Positions 1 through 8,412 of a DNA stretch of 64,000 nucleotides are shown here, piece after piece. Every line of letters starts with the position of its first letter. Position 1 is the stretch's first letter. The notes below the pieces were generated by a model, which saw only the letters and a program-made list of their open reading frames with translations, was not told the DNA's origin and did no database searches. This DNA is from Hyphomicrobiales bacterium (lineage in GTDB: Bacteria > Pseudomonadota > Alphaproteobacteria > Rhizobiales > Phreatobacteraceae). The translations under genes and the position numbers were made by a program. The stretch is from contig JAFKKV010000010.1 in assembly GCA_017304475.1 (NCBI GenBank), forward strand, positions 496,001-560,000. Direction: 5' to 3'.

Positions 1-652
1 GAACGCCGAAGGAATGCGCCTCGTCGACATAGAGCCAAGCGTCGAATCGATCCTTGAGCGCGACGACACGCGGCAAATCCACGCAGTCGCCATCCATGCT
101 GTAGAGGCCCTCGCACACGACCAGCGCGCGCTTGTGACGCGGCCGATGGTCACGCAGCAATTGCTCGAGATGATCGAGATCATTGTGCTCGAAGGGTATC
201 ACCGTGGCGCGCGTCGCGGCGGCGCCCACCATGATGCTGCTGTGGCTGAGCGCATCCACCAGAATCAGGTCGTTGGCGCCCAGAATGTGGGCGATGAAAC
301 TGACATTGGTTCCGTACCCGCCAACCAGCGCCAAAGCGTCGTCATGGCCCAGAAAGGCCGCAAGCGCCCGCTCGAGCTCCCGATGAAAGCGTCGCTCGCC
401 TCCGACCAGCCGCGATGCGCCGACCCCGACCCCATATTCGCGCACGGCGCGCTCTGCGGCCGCGGCAATCCGGTCGTCCTCGGCGATGCCGATATAATCG
501 TAATTGGCGAAGCTGACGAACTCCTGGCCGGCGGCGCTCGCCGCCGCACGCAGGTCGTCGATCGAGGCGTTATACGGGCTATTGGCGGAGATAACCGAGC
601 CAATGGCAAAATGCAGCCGTCGCGCAGCGTAGTCGCTTAGGCTTCGATTCAT
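1..652 (-). CDS. Serine palmitoyltransferase/AONS-family PLP aminotransferase, partial (C-terminus beyond the window)
   Basis: The gene begins with ATG at 652 on the minus strand and runs off the left edge, leaving 217 N-terminal residues. The alpha-oxoamine synthase fold is clear: FANYDYIG near residue 48, GVGASRLVGG at 75-84, LVDALSHSSI at 131-140, FEHND at 154-158, GLYSMDGD at 182-189 and VDEAHSFGV at 209-217, whose Asp and His contact PLP. The PLP lysine lies outside the window. The family condenses an acyl-CoA or acyl-ACP with an amino acid (serine palmitoyltransferase, KBL, BioF, HemA). Nearby lipid-headgroup and ceramide-glucosyltransferase-like genes favour a lipid role over biotin synthesis, but that is inference. 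Confidence 0.85.
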   Translation of the reverse strand, partial: MNRSLSDYAARRLHFAIGSVISANSPYNASIDDLRAAASAAGQEFVSFANYDYIGIAEDDRIAAAAERAVREYGVGVGASRLVGGERRFHRELERALAAFLGHDDALALVGGYGTNVSFIAHILGANDLILVDALSHSSIMVGAAATRATVIPFEHNDLDHLEQLLRDHRPRHKRALVVCEGLYSMDGDCVDLPRVVALKDRFDAWLYVDEAHSFGV

Positions 653-1631
653 GACCTTACTGCTCCCTCGCCCGGCACGCCGATCTGCCCGAACGCCCTA
701 AGCTTACAGTGATTCCCGCCCCACAGCTCCGCCTTGCACACCCCGTCGCGGCCACCATCCAAGGGTGGCAATGCCCCAAAACCACCCCTGCAGCGCCCTC
801 GTCCACGTCGCCCCCACTTCTCATGCAACGCAGACCACCGTCTCATATAGCGCAAACTCTTGTCTCATCTAGCGCACGTTGAATAAAATTGCCATAAATT
901 CCCCAGAGAAAATAAGCAAGCCACACCGCCGCCGGTGAGCCAGTCACGGCCATTTCAGCACCGACTGGAAATGATTGCCATCCCCAGCGACAATTCGTCA
1001 TGCATTCCGCACCACGTCAGGCCTGGATAGTTTTTTGATTCTTGGGCCGTTGCGACATAGTGGCCTCACCCGATTGGGTCATGACACAGAATAACCGTCA
1101 CCATTTTCGAAAAATCGGAGATTTACTGAAATATAAACCGAAAAATACTGCGGAACCTGAAAGTACCCCTCGAGGGTTGGGCATTTACCCGCAGGAGTAG
1201 GCCCTCACGTCAGCCACGCTCCGGGCAGCTTGGATCATGACATGCGAGGTTTCGAGCGCAGGCATTGACAGGCCGTACGCAGTAACACCTAAGATTGTTA
1301 TCGAAATGTCATTTAGTGAACCCAGAAAAATACTCTATCTCGATTCAATTTTCTTTAGAGCTATACTTATAAAATTGAAATAAAAATCACAGATAATAAA
1401 AATATACGAAGAATTATTCAGAATCAAAAAGCAAAATACAAAACTTCTTCTACCATCGAATGTGCTCATCTCACCGCATCTGCACGAAGCAAATGCGGCA
1501 ACGATCGATCGTCGCCACGCACGGGCCTTCGACGCATCGATGGCAGTCCCGAATGCGCAACCATAGCGGAGCAGCCATGATCCGTTGTAAGGATCCCGCC
1601 CCGGTTCCCGGGGCCTGTCATCGAGGAAGCT
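653..1631. other. Long intergenic region, AT-rich in its right half
   Basis: About 980 bases separate two divergent genes. I found no convincing coding frame. The stretch near 1270-1460 is markedly AT-rich compared with the GC-rich surroundings and has long A/T runs, as in curved regulatory DNA or imported DNA. A 15-base element is repeated directly at 840 and 862 (own entry). A ten-base palindrome CCCTCGAGGG lies at 1167-1176. No sigma-70 promoter was convincing. Confidence 0.6.
840..876. repeat. Pair of direct 15-base repeats, 22 bases apart
   Basis: GTCTCATATAGCGCA at 840-854 and GTCTCATCTAGCGCA at 862-876 differ at one base and start 22 bases apart, two helical turns. They lie about 190 bases upstream of the minus-strand PLP-enzyme gene. 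The phasing is typical of a site bound by a dimeric regulator such as a response regulator. No known regulator is recognised from the motif. Confidence 0.55.
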
Positions 1632-2309
1632 GTGTCCGACAAGATCATCAGCGGGATAACCGCAAGGCATGAACGTCGCCTCCTGAATTGGCTGGCCGGA
1701 CGTTTGCCGGATTGGACCACCCCCGACATGATGACGGGCATTGGCGTTGTCGGCGGCGCGCTGACATTTGTCGGCTACGGGCTGGCGTCATACGGCGTCG
1801 CGTGGCTGCTCGTTGCCTGCCTTGGGCTCGTGCTGCACTGGTTCGGCGACAGCCTGGACGGCACGCTCGCACGGTTCCGCCGCATCGAGCGCAACAAATA
1901 CGGAATGTTCCTGGATCAGACGGTCGACGTCTTCACGGTCTCGCTGATATTTCTCGGCCTCGGCCTCTCTCCCTGGGTCCGCTTCGAGATCGCCTGCCTG
2001 TTCTTGATCGGCTATCTCATGCTGGTCGCGCTGACCCATCTCAGGGGCCACGTCACCGGCATCTACGATGTTGCCTATGGCCATATCGGGCCGACGGAAG
2101 GGCGCCTGTTCCTGTTGGCTGTGACCTGCGTGATGATGGTGGTCCCGCCATTTCCGATGACCACCTGGCCCGTGCCCATGACCAGCTTCGACCATGTCAT
2201 TCTTGGAATGGCGGTCTGGACGCTCTGTGCCTATGTGCTCGGATCCCTGAAGGTCCTGAAACAGCTCGCGGTGGCCGAGCCGCGCATCGACCGGCGCAGG
2301 TCGCGCTAA
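1632..2309 (+). CDS. CDP-alcohol phosphatidyltransferase family membrane protein
   Basis: A 225-residue integral membrane enzyme. The CDP-alcohol phosphotransferase signature is complete: D73-x2-D76-G77-x2-A80-R81-x9-G91-x3-D95-x3-D99, whose aspartates bind divalent metal and activate the acceptor alcohol. Several hydrophobic helices surround it. The family transfers a phosphatidyl group from CDP-diacylglycerol to an alcohol such as glycerol phosphate, inositol or serine, or the reverse for other CDP-alcohols. GTG at 1632 is chosen because AGGAAG sits just upstream. The acceptor cannot be read from sequence. It precedes a ceramide-glucosyltransferase-like gene on the same strand, so a role in lipid headgroup formation is likely. 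Confidence 0.85.
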   Translation: MSDKIISGITARHERRLLNWLAGRLPDWTTPDMMTGIGVVGGALTFVGYGLASYGVAWLLVACLGLVLHWFGDSLDGTLARFRRIERNKYGMFLDQTVDVFTVSLIFLGLGLSPWVRFEIACLFLIGYLMLVALTHLRGHVTGIYDVAYGHIGPTEGRLFLLAVTCVMMVVPPFPMTTWPVPMTSFDHVILGMAVWTLCAYVLGSLKVLKQLAVAEPRIDRRRSR

Positions 2310-2557
2310 GTCCCGCAGAACAGTTGTGGCAGCGGAGAAACCCTTTCTCGGCGCCACCCCGGCCCTTCGAGGATCGGCCGGACCACGGCAGGCGCGGGTT
2401 TCCTGCTGAAAGCCGGGGCCCACCCTCATCCATCCCGGCCGCGAGGCTGGCATGCGCGACGACGACGAGCCACAATGCCGCGCCTGGATGCAACCACCGG
2501 ATGGCCCGTCGCCGGACGGGTGCGGGGATCGGTCGAGGCCAAAGGACGGAGGAGACG

Positions 2558-3724
2558 GTGCTGGCGGCCCTGTTGCTGAGCTGGATCGCGATGTCGTTGA
2601 TCTCGACCTATGCCACATTCCGCTATTTTCAACTCATGGAGCAGGTCGGCACCCCGTCCCGCCCTGCCCGTGCGGTCGTGATCGTTCCGATCAAGGGCAA
2701 GGCTGCCGCAACCGAAGCTTTCCTGTCGTCCCTCTTTCGCCAGTCGCATGGCAATTTCAGGCTGCTGTTTTCCGTAGAGACGGCGGCCGATCCGGCGGTT
2801 CCGTTCATCCGTGCGGCGGCGGCGATCTCGCCATCGGTCGCGTTCGAAATCGTGGATGCAGGTCTCTCCGTCGGGTGCGGACAGAAAGTGTGGAATCAGC
2901 TGGCGGCATTGAAATGCATCCGCGATTCCGACGAGTTGGTCGTCTTCGCCGATTCCGACGTCATCTTGCCGGCAACCTGGCTGGAGACGCTCGATTGGGC
3001 GGTCAACGACCAGGCGCAGGAGATCGTCACCGGCTACCGCCTGCTGTTTCCCAGCGATCGGCGCCTGTCGAGCGGCTTCGCCGCGTCGATGAACCTCTCG
3101 GTTGCGATTTGCCCCCGCGTCACCGGCCTGACCGCCGCATGGGGCGGCACCATGGCGATGACCAGGACGACGCTCGCCCGGCTCGACCTGCCCAGATGGT
3201 GGCAGGGTGCGCTCAGCGACGATCTGCGGCTCACAGCCGCGGCCCGCGCCCAGGGAATTCTCATCCATACAAACCGGGCGACCCTGCTTTCGACCCCCTG
3301 GTCCGGATCGTTCGTCAGTTTCCTCGAATTCGGCGGCCGTCAGTTTCGCATTTTGCGCCTCAACGAGGCCTTGTTGTTCTTCGGAATGGTCTCGGCCATC
3401 GCAATTCCCGTGGCTGGATCGCTGGTCGCGCTCACGCTGGCGTTCTCCGGCGAAGCAGCCGGATGGCTCGCGCTTGCCGCGGTCCTCGGGCTCGGCCTTG
3501 TCAGGCAGCGCTATCGACAGAAAATAGTCGCACGCGTCTTGCCTGCGCACGAGCTTGCATCACTCGGCCTGTGGCGGCTGGCGGACGGGTTTGGGCGCGC
3601 GGTCTGGTGGCCGCTCCTCCTGCTGATCGGTCTTGCCGGCAGTTGGGGCCGCACGGTGACCTGGGCCGGAACGACCTATCGGTGCGACGGGCCGAATGCG
3701 ACGCGGCCGCTCTCTCGGTCTTGA
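2558..3724 (+). CDS. Family 2/21 glycosyltransferase, ceramide-glucosyltransferase-like
   Basis: 388 residues starting at GTG 2558, preceded by a strong GGAGGA ribosome site; the longer open frame upstream overlaps the previous gene and is not believed. An N-terminal membrane helix (about 1-25) precedes a GT-A domain with VVIVPIKG near residue 40, the metal-binding DSD at 132-134 and a SDD motif at 220-222. Three hydrophobic segments follow. The architecture resembles ceramide glucosyltransferases (GT21) and the hopanoid-associated HpnI. The canonical C-terminal QxxRW is not obvious; GGRQFRILRL occupies that area. The lipid acceptor is inferred from family and from the adjacent lipid-type genes. 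Confidence 0.8.
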   Translation: MLAALLLSWIAMSLISTYATFRYFQLMEQVGTPSRPARAVVIVPIKGKAAATEAFLSSLFRQSHGNFRLLFSVETAADPAVPFIRAAAAISPSVAFEIVDAGLSVGCGQKVWNQLAALKCIRDSDELVVFADSDVILPATWLETLDWAVNDQAQEIVTGYRLLFPSDRRLSSGFAASMNLSVAICPRVTGLTAAWGGTMAMTRTTLARLDLPRWWQGALSDDLRLTAAARAQGILIHTNRATLLSTPWSGSFVSFLEFGGRQFRILRLNEALLFFGMVSAIAIPVAGSLVALTLAFSGEAAGWLALAAVLGLGLVRQRYRQKIVARVLPAHELASLGLWRLADGFGRAVWWPLLLLIGLAGSWGRTVTWAGTTYRCDGPNATRPLSRS

Positions 3725-3986
3725 GCCCAAGCGGTTGAGAATGAAGCACGGGCCCGCGCCGAGATGAGATTGACGGCGAGCGAGCAGGATGCGGCGTCAA
3801 GCCATCATCGCCCCGTCTGCATTCTCTCATCGCCTCAGCTGGGCTCGGGCCGGCCAGCCACCGACTTCGGCCTCATTTGCCGTATCGGAAAACGATCGAA
3901 GGGTCACGGGACGACGACAATCGCAGCCCGCCCGCCATTTCCCGTCTGGACCGAGCAGCGCAAGGCCAACCGCACCCGGCTGGAGG

Positions 3987-5159
3987 TCAGCGGGTCACCG
4001 CCCGAACCGTCGCCGCCGTGAATACGGGCGAGGTAATCGTATTGACCAGCACAAAGACCTTCTGCACCTCGTTCAGCGGTGCATTGGCGACGTAAATGAT
4101 GTCCTTGTCGCGCATTGCGAAGAGGCGAGCCCCGAACAGCGCCGATGGATCGCGCAAATTGATTCGGTAGCTGACGGGCACACGTGCGTTGCGGCGTTCA
4201 AAGGGCTGGGGCGCAACCAGCTGAGCGACCAGATCATCCGGCTCATAGCGCAGTACAAATACGCCTTCCGGGTCGGACCGATGGTCGACCAGACCGCCCG
4301 CCTTCGACAGGGCCTCCTCCAGCGTCAACGCGCTGTTGCCGAAGGGGACCACGGCATTCTGGCCAGTCGCCCCGATCGCGCTGAAAGTCTGCGGCGTGCG
4401 CACCAGCGCAACGACGTCCCCGGGCTGCACGTAGATATTCTCGGCGGGCCGTGTGAGCACGGACTGCAATGGCACGCGAACGGCCGTGTTGGCCCTGACG
4501 AGGCTCACAAAGGTCTCGTGCACGGGCGCGTTCGTACCACCGGCGAGCGCAATGACATCCAGCAGTCTTTGCCCGCGCACATTGATCGGGACGACCGCGC
4601 CATTGGTGACATCGCCCGTCACCGTCACCGTGTTCGACGTATTGCGCGGGATCGTGACGAGCACCTGCGGCTCGATCGCCTTCTCGCGAAGACGCTGAAC
4701 GATGTCGCGCTCGACGTCGGCGGTCGTCTTCCCGACGACCGGGATACGTCCGGCATAGGGCACGGTGATCGACCGGTCGCGGCCGACGACCTGCTCCGGA
4801 ATCACCGCCGATCGCGAACCCGGCCCGAGTCGGTCCACGGCCGGAGCCGAGAAGAGACCACCGGCCGCCGCCTCCCAGATCGTCACCGACACCGCATCGC
4901 CGATGCCGATTCGCTGATCGCCGGACGGACGCCTGTCATGGAAGCTGCCGCTCAGCGAAACCGCCGGCCGCCGCTGCAGAATCTCGAGAGAATGCTGATT
5001 GATCTCGACGACCGTGAATTGTCCCTGCACCTGGGCACGTTCTTCGACGATGTCCTGGCGCAGAGGGCCACTTCCCGGCAGGGCCGTGCAGGCGGAAAGC
5101 CCCGCGGTGCAGAAGCCAACGACCAGCGCCCGGGGCCATCGTACGAAATGCCGAATCAT
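3987..5159 (-). CDS. Polysaccharide export outer-membrane lipoprotein (Wza/KpsD type)
   Basis: 390 residues. A signal peptide ends in a lipobox LSAC with lipidated Cys24, so the protein is an outer-membrane lipoprotein. A Poly_export domain follows, beginning near IGIGDAVSVTIWEAA, with VPYAGRIPVVGKT typical of the family, then SLBB-type soluble ligand-binding beta-grasp repeats (GDVTNGAVVPI, LALAGG-like segments). Family members form the periplasmic and outer-membrane channel for capsule or exopolysaccharide. No Wzc-type kinase or Wzy polymerase is in view, so the gene is separated from the rest of its export machinery. Confidence 0.9.
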   Translation of the reverse strand: MIRHFVRWPRALVVGFCTAGLSACTALPGSGPLRQDIVEERAQVQGQFTVVEINQHSLEILQRRPAVSLSGSFHDRRPSGDQRIGIGDAVSVTIWEAAAGGLFSAPAVDRLGPGSRSAVIPEQVVGRDRSITVPYAGRIPVVGKTTADVERDIVQRLREKAIEPQVLVTIPRNTSNTVTVTGDVTNGAVVPINVRGQRLLDVIALAGGTNAPVHETFVSLVRANTAVRVPLQSVLTRPAENIYVQPGDVVALVRTPQTFSAIGATGQNAVVPFGNSALTLEEALSKAGGLVDHRSDPEGVFVLRYEPDDLVAQLVAPQPFERRNARVPVSYRINLRDPSALFGARLFAMRDKDIIYVANAPLNEVQKVFVLVNTITSPVFTAATVRAVTR

Positions 5160-5399
5160 GCGGAAGCTACCGAGACCTGTTCATCAATGCCTGCGCCCAC
5201 TCACGATTGTTGAGCGCATACGGGGAATATCGCGTTTCGACACGCGCCGGTAGTCAGGCAACCGGTTTTTTCCGGGCTGTGGCGAATTGGTCGCGGCCCA
5301 CGACCGGTGAAGAGGCCGCAAAGGCCCTGGGCGATCAAGAAATCTCGAAAAACGACAACAAGGGCTGCCTTGCGAGCCATGATGAGGCGACAATAGAGT

Positions 5400-5954
5400 A
5401 TGACCGTGACCAACAACGTTCGATACACGATTGCCATTCGTCTGTTCGCGGCAATGCTGGCCATGCCGATCCATTTGCCCTCGGCCGCGCTGGCGCAGCA
5501 GCCTGTGCGCCGCATAGCCCCTGAACGGTTTCCCGAGCAGCGCCTGAACGACGGAAGGGATGGCGGACATGCCGCCCGCGCGGCCCCGACAATAGACCGG
5601 CCGAGCGTCGAGCGACCGCTCGGCTCGTGCAACCGCCAGGACCGTCAATGGCTGTTCTGCCTGAGCGCCACGGCCAAGCTTTCCGACGCGGTTCTGGAAG
5701 AGGCGATCGACCAGGTCGAGCACGGCTTCGCGGGATCCGAAGCCACGTCGCCGATGCAACGGCAATCCTGGTCACGCGCGCTCCGGGAGGCCGATCGCAG
5801 GTTCCGCTCGCTGCGCGACTATGAATGCCAGACATTGTCGCTGTCGGAACCGCGAGCTTCCGGCGAACTCTACGAGACGCGCCTGATCTGCCTGATCACA
5901 CGGACGGTCGCGCGAGCCGACGATCTTCGCCGGCGCTACGGATTGGCGAATTAA
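5400..5954 (+). CDS. Secreted LprI-like (DUF1311) protein
   Basis: 184 residues with an N-terminal hydrophobic export signal ending near SAALAQ. The C-terminal half shows the LprI/DUF1311 pattern: paired cysteines in CNRQ and WLFCLS, then ALREADRRFRSLRDYEC, then a last Cys in ETRLICLITRTVARADDLRRRY. LprI-type proteins are periplasmic and some inhibit lysozyme. The ATG at 5400 has only a weak ribosome site. It is transcribed away from the export lipoprotein gene across a 240-base divergent gap and faces the response regulator. The exact function is unknown. Confidence 0.7.
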   Translation: MTVTNNVRYTIAIRLFAAMLAMPIHLPSAALAQQPVRRIAPERFPEQRLNDGRDGGHAARAAPTIDRPSVERPLGSCNRQDRQWLFCLSATAKLSDAVLEEAIDQVEHGFAGSEATSPMQRQSWSRALREADRRFRSLRDYECQTLSLSEPRASGELYETRLICLITRTVARADDLRRRYGLAN

Positions 5955-5980
5955 GATCGCGTGAGGCTGCCGGATGCCTT

Positions 5981-6670
5981 CTACTGAGCGAGCCGGTATC
6001 CGACGCCGAGTTCGGTCAGGATCAAGCTGGGCGCGCCGGGATCCGGCTCGATCTTGCCGCGCAGTTTCTGAATGAGAATTCGGACATAATGCACGTCGTT
6101 GGCGTGGACCGGCCCCCAGAGCTCGCGCAACAATGTGCTGTGGGTGACGACCTTGCCGCGATGCCGCGCGAGCAGCGCCAGCAGGCCGAATTCCTTTCGG
6201 GCCAGGACGACCGCCTCCCCCTGCAATGTGACTTGGCGCGCGACCAGATCGATCTTCAGCGGCCCCACGGAAAGAGCCGGCACATTGTCCGGAGAGGCCG
6301 ATCGCCTGAGCGCGGCCTTGATGCGAGCGATCAGCTCCGAAGAGCCGAAGGGCTTGGTCACGAAGTCGTCGGCCCCCATCTCCAACAGCCTGACCTTCTC
6401 GTTTTCTTCCGAACGCGCGGAGAGCACGATGACGGGGATCGCATTCCATTCGCGCAGTTCGGCAAGGACCCGCGAACCGTCGTCGTCCGGCAGCCCCAGG
6501 TCTAGCAAAACCAGATCTGGACATCTGAGACGGGCCGTCTTGAGGGCGGCGGCGGCGCTGTCGGCCTCCAGGACGCGAAAGCCGGACAGTTCCAGGATAT
6601 TGCCCAGGAGCCGCCGGATCGAGATTTCGTCCTCGACGACAAGGATCGTCGCCAAATCACTCGTCGTCAT
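5981..6670 (-). CDS. OmpR/KdpE-type response regulator
   Basis: 229 residues. Receiver domain with acidic VVEDE at 11-15, phospho-acceptor Asp57 in LVLLDLGLP and switch lysine in DDFVTKPFG. The C-terminal winged helix contains RKEFGLLALLARHRGKVVTHSTLLRELWG and ends in GVGYRL, typical of KdpE. The ATG at 6670 is chosen over an upstream in-frame start because the receiver fold begins at once. The gene overlaps the end of the sensor kinase gene by 14 bases, so the two are translationally coupled. No kdpFABC potassium ATPase genes are in this window. Confidence 0.92.
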   Translation of the reverse strand: MTTSDLATILVVEDEISIRRLLGNILELSGFRVLEADSAAAALKTARLRCPDLVLLDLGLPDDDGSRVLAELREWNAIPVIVLSARSEENEKVRLLEMGADDFVTKPFGSSELIARIKAALRRSASPDNVPALSVGPLKIDLVARQVTLQGEAVVLARKEFGLLALLARHRGKVVTHSTLLRELWGPVHANDVHYVRILIQKLRGKIEPDPGAPSLILTELGVGYRLAQ

Positions 6671-8177
6671 CGGGGGCCTGCGCAGGATGGGTGACCGTAA
6701 GAAGGAGGGTGAAGGAGGCGCCGCCCCCTGGCCCCGGGCTGTCGACAAGCAATTCTCCATTGCTCGCCTCGACAAAGGCCTTGGCGACACTCAGGCCCAG
6801 CCCCGATCCGATGCTCTCGTAACCAGTGGCTCCACGATAGAAGCGTTCGAACACCCGGCCAGCCTCCTCATGGCTCAGCCCGCGCCCCTCGTCACGGACC
6901 TTGATCTCGGCGCGCTTGCCCTCCACGCGCAGGCTCACCTTGATCGTGGCGCCGGCAGCCGAGAACTTCGCTGCATTCTCCAGCATATTGATGAGTGCCT
7001 GGGCAACGAGATGGGGGTCGGCTTCGACAAAGGGACCGTCCTCGGGAAGCGCGATCTCCAGGCGATGAGAGGCGAGCCTCAAGTGAGCCTGCCGGATCGC
7101 GTCGCGCACGATCTCGGCCGCCTCCACGACCTCGAGCCGGACGGGAAGATGTCCACTGCGAACCCGCCCCTCGTCGAGCATGTTCTGGATCACGCGGTTG
7201 AGGCGCTCGCACTCCTTGGCCGCCAGTTGCACCATGGAGGCGAGCCTCTCCTGGCCGGCCACCTCCTCCACGTCTTGAAGGGCAGTCACCGCCCCCTGGA
7301 TTGTCGCCAGTGGTGTGCGCAATTCATGGGAGGCGGAATCGAACAGGGCGGTGCGCACCTCGTCCATCTTCCCGCGCAGACGCCGCTCATCCAGCGCCCG
7401 TGCAAAGCCGAGGCGATCCAAGGACGAGGCGCCCTCGTCAAGGATCGAGGCAGCCTCTTCCAGCGTCGAGGGCTGCGAGCCCTCGAGCCTGCCGATATTC
7501 GCGGCGACCGCCACGCCCTCTTCGTCAAAGGGACCGATACAGGCGATCAGCCACGTCTCCTGTGTGCCGGTCGTGACCACCGCGCGCGAGCGCCCTCCCG
7601 CCTGGAGCATCGATCTGGCGGCCTCCGTGATTTCAGCCGGAAACATCGAGATCGTGGTCTCCTTGGCCAGGTCCTCGCGCGTGAGCAGATCAACCGGCCG
7701 TCCGAGCGCTTTCGACAAATGGCATGCGACGATCCTCAGGATAGAGCCCGCGTCGGGCGCCGCAGCGATCTCGTGGCTCAACTCATAAAGGTGCCTCAGC
7801 TCGCTCTCACGCTTCTCGAGCGCGAAGGACCGCTGCCGCAGGCTCTCGCCCAGATGGCCCACAATGATCGCGACCAAGGCGAAGACGGCGAGATCGACGA
7901 TGTCGCGGTTATAGCGCAGCTCAAAGGTCAGGACGGGATCATAGAATGGAATCCCGCACGCGATTGCGAGAATGGCCGCCACCATGGCGTGCTCGAAGCC
8001 CCAGAACAGGGCGGCCCCGACCACCGGCAGAAGAAGCAGGACCGTGACGCTCTCGAGCGGCACGATCAGGCGCAGCAGCAAACCCAGAAGCACCGTGAGC
8101 GCCACCAGTCCCACGACCTGGACGTAAGCCTTGAGAGGTGATCGCCTCGCGTCGGACACCAAGCGCCAATACGGCAT
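6657..8177 (-). CDS. KdpD-like sensor histidine kinase, lacking the KdpD N-terminal domain
   Basis: 506 residues. The N-terminus is a DUF4118-type bundle of about four membrane helices (20-110), followed by a GAF-like region (about 130-240), a HisKA domain with phospho-His in FDSASHELRTPLA (His284) and an HATPase with ENAAKF, DEGRGL and GSGLGLSVAKAF. The long cytoplasmic KdpD and USP domains of classical KdpD are absent, which places it with truncated KdpD homologues. ATG at 8177 is preferred to an adjacent TTG. The signal sensed is unknown; no potassium-transport genes are nearby. Confidence 0.9.
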   Translation of the reverse strand: MPYWRLVSDARRSPLKAYVQVVGLVALTVLLGLLLRLIVPLESVTVLLLLPVVGAALFWGFEHAMVAAILAIACGIPFYDPVLTFELRYNRDIVDLAVFALVAIIVGHLGESLRQRSFALEKRESELRHLYELSHEIAAAPDAGSILRIVACHLSKALGRPVDLLTREDLAKETTISMFPAEITEAARSMLQAGGRSRAVVTTGTQETWLIACIGPFDEEGVAVAANIGRLEGSQPSTLEEAASILDEGASSLDRLGFARALDERRLRGKMDEVRTALFDSASHELRTPLATIQGAVTALQDVEEVAGQERLASMVQLAAKECERLNRVIQNMLDEGRVRSGHLPVRLEVVEAAEIVRDAIRQAHLRLASHRLEIALPEDGPFVEADPHLVAQALINMLENAAKFSAAGATIKVSLRVEGKRAEIKVRDEGRGLSHEEAGRVFERFYRGATGYESIGSGLGLSVAKAFVEASNGELLVDSPGPGGGASFTLLLTVTHPAQAPDDDE

Positions 8178-8412
8178 CAATCACCGCACCCTTGCAATCG
8201 GCAGCTCATCAAAGGGCAATCGTCGCTGACTTTGGCGCGGCGCACCTGCAGCTTCGGCGATTGATACGCTTCGGAAAGCCGGATGCGCAAGCGGCAGGCC
8301 CGCCGAGCATTGGGCGCGGCGCCGGAAACCCGGAACTGATCCTGATCCACGGGTCCTCCAGACCCCATACGGCCACTTCGACGCCCCAATCAATCGACAC
8401 GCTTTGCGGCGC

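Noticed and set aside
1335..1670. 111-codon minus-strand frame in the AT-rich gap
   Set aside because: It overlaps the start of the phosphatidyltransferase gene and its composition shifts from Arg-rich to Phe/Ile-rich with the base composition, as expected for noncoding DNA.
6099..8141. 680-codon plus-strand open frame
   Set aside because: Antisense to the KdpD-like kinase, Arg/Ala/Pro rich, no motif.
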